Of a stretch of 64,000 bases of DNA, positions 59,656 to 64,000 are shown piece by piece. The DNA is from Nocardia transvalensis. GTDB lineage: Bacteria; Actinomycetota; Actinomycetes; Mycobacteriales; Mycobacteriaceae. The stretch lies in NCBI RefSeq assembly GCF_015477765.1, contig NZ_JADLQQ010000016.1:1-64000 (forward strand), in the 5' to 3' direction. The notes beneath the pieces are model-generated. The model was given only the letters and a program-made list of their open reading frames with translations. It did not search any database and was not told the DNA's origin. Made by a program: the position numbers and the translations under genes. Numbering within the stretch: position 1 is the stretch's first letter; every line of letters starts with the position of its first letter.

Positions 59656-60546
59656 TCAGACGGGCGTCGTGTGGACACCGTCGAGGGCCGCCAGGGCGCC
59701 CGCGACCGCGTCGTCGGTGGCCTCCAGCAGCGGCAGCCGCACGGCCGGGCTCGGGATGCGGCCCTGGGCGGCGAGCACCGCCTTGATCACGACCGGATTG
59801 GGTTCGGCGAACAGCGCCGCCGCCAAGGGGGCCAGCCGGTGACCGAGTTCGCGAGCCCGGTCGACCCGCCCGTCCCGCCAGGCGGCGACCAGGTCCGCAT
59901 ATGCCGCGGGGGCCACGTTGGCACTGGCCAGAATCGCACCGGAAGCGCCCAGGGCCAGCAGCGGCGCGGCGAAGAGGTCGTCACCGGCCAGGACCGCGGT
60001 CTGCTCCGGAACCCTGCTCAGGAAGGCGACGGTGGTGTCGTCGATACCGCCGACCGCATGTTTGAATCCGGCGACATTCGGCAGTTCGGCCAGGCGGCAC
60101 AGGGTTTCGGCGCCGAGCGTGCGACCGGTGCGGTAGGGGATGTTGTACACGACCAGCGGCACCGGGCTGGCGGCCGCCAACCGGGCGAAGTGGGCGACGA
60201 CGCCCTCTTCGGAGGGGCGGGTGTAGTACGGGACGACCGTCAGCGCCGCCGTGACGCGGGAGTCGAGCGCGGCCAGCGCCTGCGCCGAATCGGCGGTGGA
60301 GTTCGATCCGGCCCCGGCGATCAAGGGCACCCCGCGCCGATGGCAGACGTCAGCGCAGATGTCGAGGACCCGATGCCGTTCCGCCGGGGTCAGGGTGGCC
60401 GGTTCGCCGGTCGTTCCGAGCGCGACGAGGCCGGCCGCACCCGCGTCCAGCACCTCGTGGGCCAAGGCCTCCAGTGCGTCGGTGGCGAGTTCACCGGCGG
60501 ATGTGAAGGGCGTGATCAGGGGAACGAACAGACCTGTGAGCGGCAT
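59656..60546 (-). CDS. dapA: DapA-family (dihydrodipicolinate synthase-like) aldolase
   Basis: 296 residues, TIM-barrel class I aldolase. Schiff-base lysine K162 in GFKHAVGG, Tyr134 in VVYNIP, and the pyruvate-binding GTTGE at 44-48. This could be the lysine-pathway 4-hydroxy-tetrahydrodipicolinate synthase or a paralogue for another keto acid. The divergent LysR gene suggests a regulated paralogue rather than the housekeeping enzyme; the symbol is by family. Confidence 0.8.
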   Translation of the reverse strand: MPLTGLFVPLITPFTSAGELATDALEALAHEVLDAGAAGLVALGTTGEPATLTPAERHRVLDICADVCHRRGVPLIAGAGSNSTADSAQALAALDSRVTAALTVVPYYTRPSEEGVVAHFARLAAASPVPLVVYNIPYRTGRTLGAETLCRLAELPNVAGFKHAVGGIDDTTVAFLSRVPEQTAVLAGDDLFAAPLLALGASGAILASANVAPAAYADLVAAWRDGRVDRARELGHRLAPLAAALFAEPNPVVIKAVLAAQGRIPSPAVRLPLLEATDDAVAGALAALDGVHTTPV

Positions 60547-60616
60547 GGTTCCAGGATGACGGCCGGGAAAGCGCAGGACTATTTCACGTTTCTGCGGCCG
60601 AGCGTAAGCTGAGCTG

Positions 60617-61507
60617 ATGCTCGATGTGCGTCGGCTGCGGCTGCTGCGGGAATTGGCCCGACGCGGGACGATCGCGGCCGTGGCGCAGGCCCTGGCCTAT
60701 ACGCCGTCGGCGGTGTCGCAGCAGTTGGCCGCGCTCGAGCGGGAGGCCGGGGTGGCACTGCTGCAGCGCACCGGCCGTAGCGTCACGCTGACACCGGCCG
60801 CGTTGCGTTTGGTCGACCATGCCGACACCATCCTCGCGGTGCTCGAGCATGCCTCGGCCGAACTGGCCGCGGCGCGCTCCGAACTCACCGGCGCGCTGCG
60901 CATCGGCGCGTTTCCCACTGCCGTCCGGGCCATTCTGTCGCCGGTCCTCGTGACCCTCAGCCGCGCTCATCCACGACTGGAACTGCTCGTCACCGAACTG
61001 GATCCGGCGAACGCACCGGCCGCCCTGCGGGCCGAAACTCTCGATATCGCGCTGGTGCAGGAATACGACTACGTACCGCTCGAGCGCGAAACCGGTTTGA
61101 CCACCGAGCCTTTCCTGGAAGAGACGGTCTATCTCGCCGCGCCGATGTCGGGACCTCTTGCCTCCCACCGCAATTCACTGTGGATCGCGAGCACGCCGGG
61201 CACCCTGTGTCACATCATGACCGTAAGATCCTGCCAGGCCGCGGGTTTCACTCCCCATATCCGGCATCATGCCGACGATTTCGGCACCGTGCTCGCGCTG
61301 GTGGCCGCCGGTCAGGGCGTGGCCTTCGTGCCGGAGCTGGGCGTGCACGAGGTCCCCGGAAATGTGGTGCTCACCCCGATGCCGACCCGTCGGCGCACCC
61401 ACCTGGCGTATCGCCGGGGCACCGAGACCCATCCGGCCATCGCCGCCGCCCGCGCCGCCCTGCATGCGGCCGTCACGTCGATCCCCGTTCGCACCCCCGA
61501 CGCATAA
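60617..61507 (+). CDS. LysR family regulator divergent from dapA-like gene
   Basis: 296 residues. HTH: IAAVAQALAYTPSAVSQQLA; effector domain from about 90 with GALRIGAFPTAVRAILSPVL and VLALVAAGQGVAFVPELGVH. Not close to the tandem LysR pair. Separated by 70 bp from the dapA-like start, the usual place for a shared LysR site. Confidence 0.92.
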   Translation: MLDVRRLRLLRELARRGTIAAVAQALAYTPSAVSQQLAALEREAGVALLQRTGRSVTLTPAALRLVDHADTILAVLEHASAELAAARSELTGALRIGAFPTAVRAILSPVLVTLSRAHPRLELLVTELDPANAPAALRAETLDIALVQEYDYVPLERETGLTTEPFLEETVYLAAPMSGPLASHRNSLWIASTPGTLCHIMTVRSCQAAGFTPHIRHHADDFGTVLALVAAGQGVAFVPELGVHEVPGNVVLTPMPTRRRTHLAYRRGTETHPAIAAARAALHAAVTSIPVRTPDA

Positions 61508-61600
61508 GCGTTTCGGATATACGTTCCCATCCGGAACGAGGGTCGGCCTCGAATAAGGGATCGGCGCAGGTCCGCTTGTCGATATCAGCCGAGGAGAAAC

Positions 61601-61672
61601 ATGCTGTTCAGGATGATTGGCCACCTCGTGGGGGGTTTGCTGGACCTGGTCATCTCGCTGCTGGTCCCGTAG
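61601..61672 (+). CDS. Putative 23-residue hydrophobic peptide
   Basis: MLFRMIGHLVGGLLDLVISL then LVP, with GAGGAG 5 nt before the ATG. The sequence is an amphipathic to hydrophobic helix ending right before a secreted-protein gene. Its shortness means that coding status rests only on the ribosome site and composition. Possible membrane peptide; function unknown. Confidence 0.5.
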   Translation: MLFRMIGHLVGGLLDLVISLLVP

Positions 61673-61710
61673 CGCAATTCCGTCTCCAGCCGAAGGAGTT
61701 CAGCCACCGC

Positions 61711-62073
61711 ATGTTCGGAATCCATTCCCGTGCCCTCACCCGCACCGCCGCCGCTGCCGTCTGCGGCGCGTTGCTCCTGCCCGCGGCCTTCACGGCCACC
61801 GCCCACGCCGATTACCGCCCTGCCGAAAGCGACTCTTCGGACAGCGAAACCGACAGTCCGCTGGGCAGTTTGGAGTCGCTGTTCGATTCCCTGCCCAGCG
61901 ACCAGGGTTCGGGCAGCTACACCATGCCCCAACCGGACGACGGCTTCGCCCTCCCGAAAACCGACGAGGACTTCACCCTCGACGAAGAACAACTGACCGA
62001 ACTCGGCAAGGGCCTCGGCGCCCTCGCCTACGGCTTCCTGTCCACCTTCCAATCCCCCACTCCCGGCGAGTAA
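61711..62073 (+). CDS. Small secreted acidic protein
   Basis: 120 residues, with CGAAGGAG before the ATG. Sec signal peptide (residues 1-33, LTRTAAAAVCGALLLPAAFT then ATAHADY; cleavage after AHA). The mature chain is acidic and Ser/Asp-rich (ESDSSDSETDSPLGSLESLF) with a short amphipathic end (LGALAYGFLSTFQSPTPGE). I do not recognise a family. Confidence 0.7.
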   Translation: MFGIHSRALTRTAAAAVCGALLLPAAFTATAHADYRPAESDSSDSETDSPLGSLESLFDSLPSDQGSGSYTMPQPDDGFALPKTDEDFTLDEEQLTELGKGLGALAYGFLSTFQSPTPGE

Positions 62074-62089
62074 ACCGCTACAGCCCGCT

Positions 62090-62119
62090 CCTACGCCGGG
62101 TCGGTGCGACCGGCGTAGG
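62090..62119. terminator. Hairpin between converging secreted-protein gene and ccsB
   Basis: CCTACGCCGG (62090-62099) pairs perfectly with CCGGCGTAGG (62110-62119) around a 10-nt loop, between stops at 62073 and 62144. Likely shared terminator. Confidence 0.7.
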
Positions 62120-62143
62120 GGCGCAGCCCCTCCCGCCGTCAGC

Positions 62144-63106
62144 TCAGTTCAACCCCGCATAGCTGTGCAGACCGCTCACCACGATGTTGATGATGAACAG
62201 GTTGAACAGCATTGCTGTGAAGCCGGCGATGTTGATCCAGGCGGACTTGGTTTCGCGCCAGCCGGAGGTGGCGCGGGCGTGGAGGTAGGCGGCGTAGATG
62301 ATCCAGGCGATGAAGGAGACCGTTTCCTTCGGGTCCCAGCCCCAGAAGCGGCCCCAGGCGGATTCGGCCCAGATGGCGCCGAGGATGACGCCGATGCCGA
62401 AGATCGGGAAGCCGACGATGGTGGTGCGGTAGGCCAGGCGGTCCAGGGTGCGGGCGTCGGGGAGACGTTTGGCGAGGGCGCCGAGGAAGTTGGCGGATTC
62501 GCCGCCCTCGGGTTCGCGCAGGCGCAGCAGGAACAGCATGCTGGCGACGCCGGAGAGCAGGAAGATGCCGCTGCCGGTGCTGACCACGGTGACATGGATG
62601 GGCAGCCAGAACGACCGCAGTGCCGGGACGACGGGGGCCGCCTCCGCGTAGAGCACCTGGCCGGCCAGGAACATCAGGATCAGGACCGGTACCAGCAGGA
62701 AGACCCACATCGACCGATAGCGCCGCTCCCGCATGAACACCAAGCCCGTGAGCATGGCCGCGACCGTGGCCATGGCGATGAACTCGTACATATTGCCCAG
62801 CGGGAAACGATGGGTCGCGAAGCCGCGCAGCACGATCGAGGCGAGATGCAGGCCGATCGCCACGAACAGCACGGCGAAGCCCATATTGCCGAAGCGTTCC
62901 GCGGTCGAGCGCGTGGGCGCGGGCTCGACCCGGCCCGGGGCGGGCGGGCCACCGGCGGTGACGAGTTCGCGTGCGGCCGTCTCCTTGGTCCGCGCGGCCG
63001 CGTACTGCACGATGAGCAGCGCGAGCACCACTACGTAGACCACGAACGCCGATTTGAAGGCCAGATTGCTATAGCCGGCGAGGGTCTCGTCGATCGGCAT
63101 GTTCAT
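62144..63106 (-). CDS. ccsB: Cytochrome c biogenesis protein CcsB (CcsA/ResC family)
   Basis: Haem delivery/ligation component of system II cytochrome c maturation, 320 residues, about eight transmembrane helices. The haem-handling WGWDPKET motif near residue 246 and conserved histidines (in HRFPLGNMYEFI and HVTVVSTGSG) are visible. A Pro-rich loop follows helix 1. The ATG overlaps the resB stop (ATGA). Confidence 0.94.
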   Translation of the reverse strand: MNMPIDETLAGYSNLAFKSAFVVYVVVLALLIVQYAAARTKETAARELVTAGGPPAPGRVEPAPTRSTAERFGNMGFAVLFVAIGLHLASIVLRGFATHRFPLGNMYEFIAMATVAAMLTGLVFMRERRYRSMWVFLLVPVLILMFLAGQVLYAEAAPVVPALRSFWLPIHVTVVSTGSGIFLLSGVASMLFLLRLREPEGGESANFLGALAKRLPDARTLDRLAYRTTIVGFPIFGIGVILGAIWAESAWGRFWGWDPKETVSFIAWIIYAAYLHARATSGWRETKSAWINIAGFTAMLFNLFIINIVVSGLHSYAGLN

Positions 63107-64000
63107 TCTCCCGTGCTGTCGTCACCCAGCAGGCGTCGGCGCAGGCGGTCGAATTCGCCGCCCCACCCGGCCTGATCGGTACGGGCCAGGCCACCCATCT
63201 CTACTACAGTACGTCGTTCATCGCCCGGCTGGGCGGCCGGGTAGGCCCGCAACCACACCCGGCGGCGCTTCACCAGCAGCGACACCAGCAGGCCCGCCAT
63301 CATCGTGAGCGCACTCGCCAACACCCAGCCCTGCGCCGGATCGTGCGAGACCTGCAGATTCGCGAACTGCTCGGCGCCGTCGAAGGTCACCTTGGTGCCG
63401 TCGGCCAGGGTCGCCGACTCGCCCGGGCGCAGGTTCACCCGCTGTTCCTTGACCAGCCGCTTCTGCTTGATCATCTCCGGATCCAGCGCGAACAGCGACT
63501 GGGCGCGGCCGGTGTCCAGGCCGGTCTCGCCGCGGTAGATGTCGATGGCCACCGCCGGATCGGTCAACGCCGGATACGACGAGGTCAGCAGGTTGCCGTG
63601 CAGCAGTGCGGTGGGCGCGAACAGGCCCTCGATCGCGATCTGATGCTTGCGGCGCTCCGACTCGGTGGGATACATGCCGCCGGGCGGGTCGAAACGCATG
63701 ACGCCGCTGGACAGGAAGGTGGTGGCATCGTCGGGACGCCACTGCACGGTTTCGGTGCGGGTCTGCCCGTCCGGATAGGTGACGGTGAAGGTCGGCGCAT
63801 ATCCGTGGCCCTGCAGGTAGACCCGGTCCCCCGAGACCCGCAGCGGATGGTTCACCTGAATCGTGGTGTCGCGCCAGGTGTTGCTCGCCAGATCGCTCCC
63901 GGCCTGATAGGAGATGTTCGCGGTGAACATCTCGGCCTGGCCGTTGGGCAGATAGTCGGCCTTGAAGTCCTTGACCCGCACGCACAGCGGCGACAGGCCC
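63103..64000 (-). CDS. resB: ResB-like cytochrome c biogenesis protein (C-terminal part, cut by window edge)
   Basis: The C-terminal 298 residues or so of a ResB protein; the frame continues off the right edge, so it is partial. Extracytoplasmic domain with VKDFKADYLPNGQAEMFTA, HPLRVSGDRVYLQGHGYAP and the final membrane helix (VLASALTMMAGLLVSLLVKR) before a basic tail. With CcsB it forms the system II synthetase; the stop overlaps the ccsB ATG. Confidence 0.93.
   Translation of the reverse strand, partial: GLSPLCVRVKDFKADYLPNGQAEMFTANISYQAGSDLASNTWRDTTIQVNHPLRVSGDRVYLQGHGYAPTFTVTYPDGQTRTETVQWRPDDATTFLSSGVMRFDPPGGMYPTESERRKHQIAIEGLFAPTALLHGNLLTSSYPALTDPAVAIDIYRGETGLDTGRAQSLFALDPEMIKQKRLVKEQRVNLRPGESATLADGTKVTFDGAEQFANLQVSHDPAQGWVLASALTMMAGLLVSLLVKRRRVWLRAYPAAQPGDERRTVVEMGGLARTDQAGWGGEFDRLRRRLLGDDSTGE

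Overview
The window is a high-GC actinobacterial chromosome segment, best explained as Nocardia or a close relative. It carries a complete mce/yrbE operon and the mkl ATPase, a fused HadA-HadB mycolate dehydratase, menaquinone genes with a MenJ-type reductase, an IdeR-type iron box and BldC. From rpoB (left) to resB (right), the gene order runs backwards along the Mycobacterium tuberculosis order of about Rv0667 down to Rv0528, with insertions. All product calls are made from sequence reading alone; no database search was possible.

Region 1 (1-20.8 kb, nearly all minus strand) holds the information-processing genes. The 5' part of rpoB runs off the left edge. Before it come two Mce-associated membrane genes, mceF-E-D-C-B-A, yrbEB, yrbEA and mkl, which together predict a lipid importer. 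Further upstream are rplL-rplJ (with leader and promoter), an unusual tandem repeat, rplA-rplK, nusG, secE, tRNA-Trp, hadAB, rpmG, tRNA-Met, tRNA-Thr and tRNA-Tyr.

Region 2 (21-34.3 kb) holds yajQ, htpX, a polyprenyl diphosphate synthase (grcC1), menJ, an AraC regulator with a VOC protein, DUF2505 and DUF3592 proteins, the mannosyltransferase mgtA, an erm rRNA methylase with a candidate macrolide-sensing leader peptide, menG, and a 1380-residue nitrate reductase fused to a CysJ-like flavoprotein.

Region 3 (34.3-47.5 kb) is more accessory: a secreted protein, an aldo-keto reductase with a TetR regulator, a deazaflavin-dependent reductase with a second TetR regulator, a frameshifted mycothiol-dependent-isomerase-like gene and two small genes. 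Menaquinone genes then resume (menD, menB, menE), mixed with an IdeR-controlled siderophore-interacting protein, a PaaI thioesterase and pitA with its small partner.

Region 4 (47.5-64 kb) has a Drr-like ABC exporter, a 1.1k-residue SARP/ATPase/TPR regulator, menA, a holin-like protein, an HTH plus Clp-N pair with clear operators, a cysteine synthase-like enzyme whose start codon sits in a 30-bp palindrome, DUF4229, bldC, tandemly duplicated LysR genes, a dapA homologue with a divergent LysR, two small secreted or membrane peptides, and ccsB-resB for cytochrome c maturation.

Functionally the window groups transcription and translation, cell-envelope lipid handling (mce, hadAB, mgtA) and menaquinone respiration (menA, B, D, E, G, J, grcC1, ccsB/resB); menC, menF and a clear menH are absent. 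The least explained signals are a family of hairpins sharing an ATGCTTTT-type loop, the repeat array beside the rplJ promoter, the erm leader, the HTH/Clp-N operators, and the palindrome-plus-duplication at 56.3 kb.
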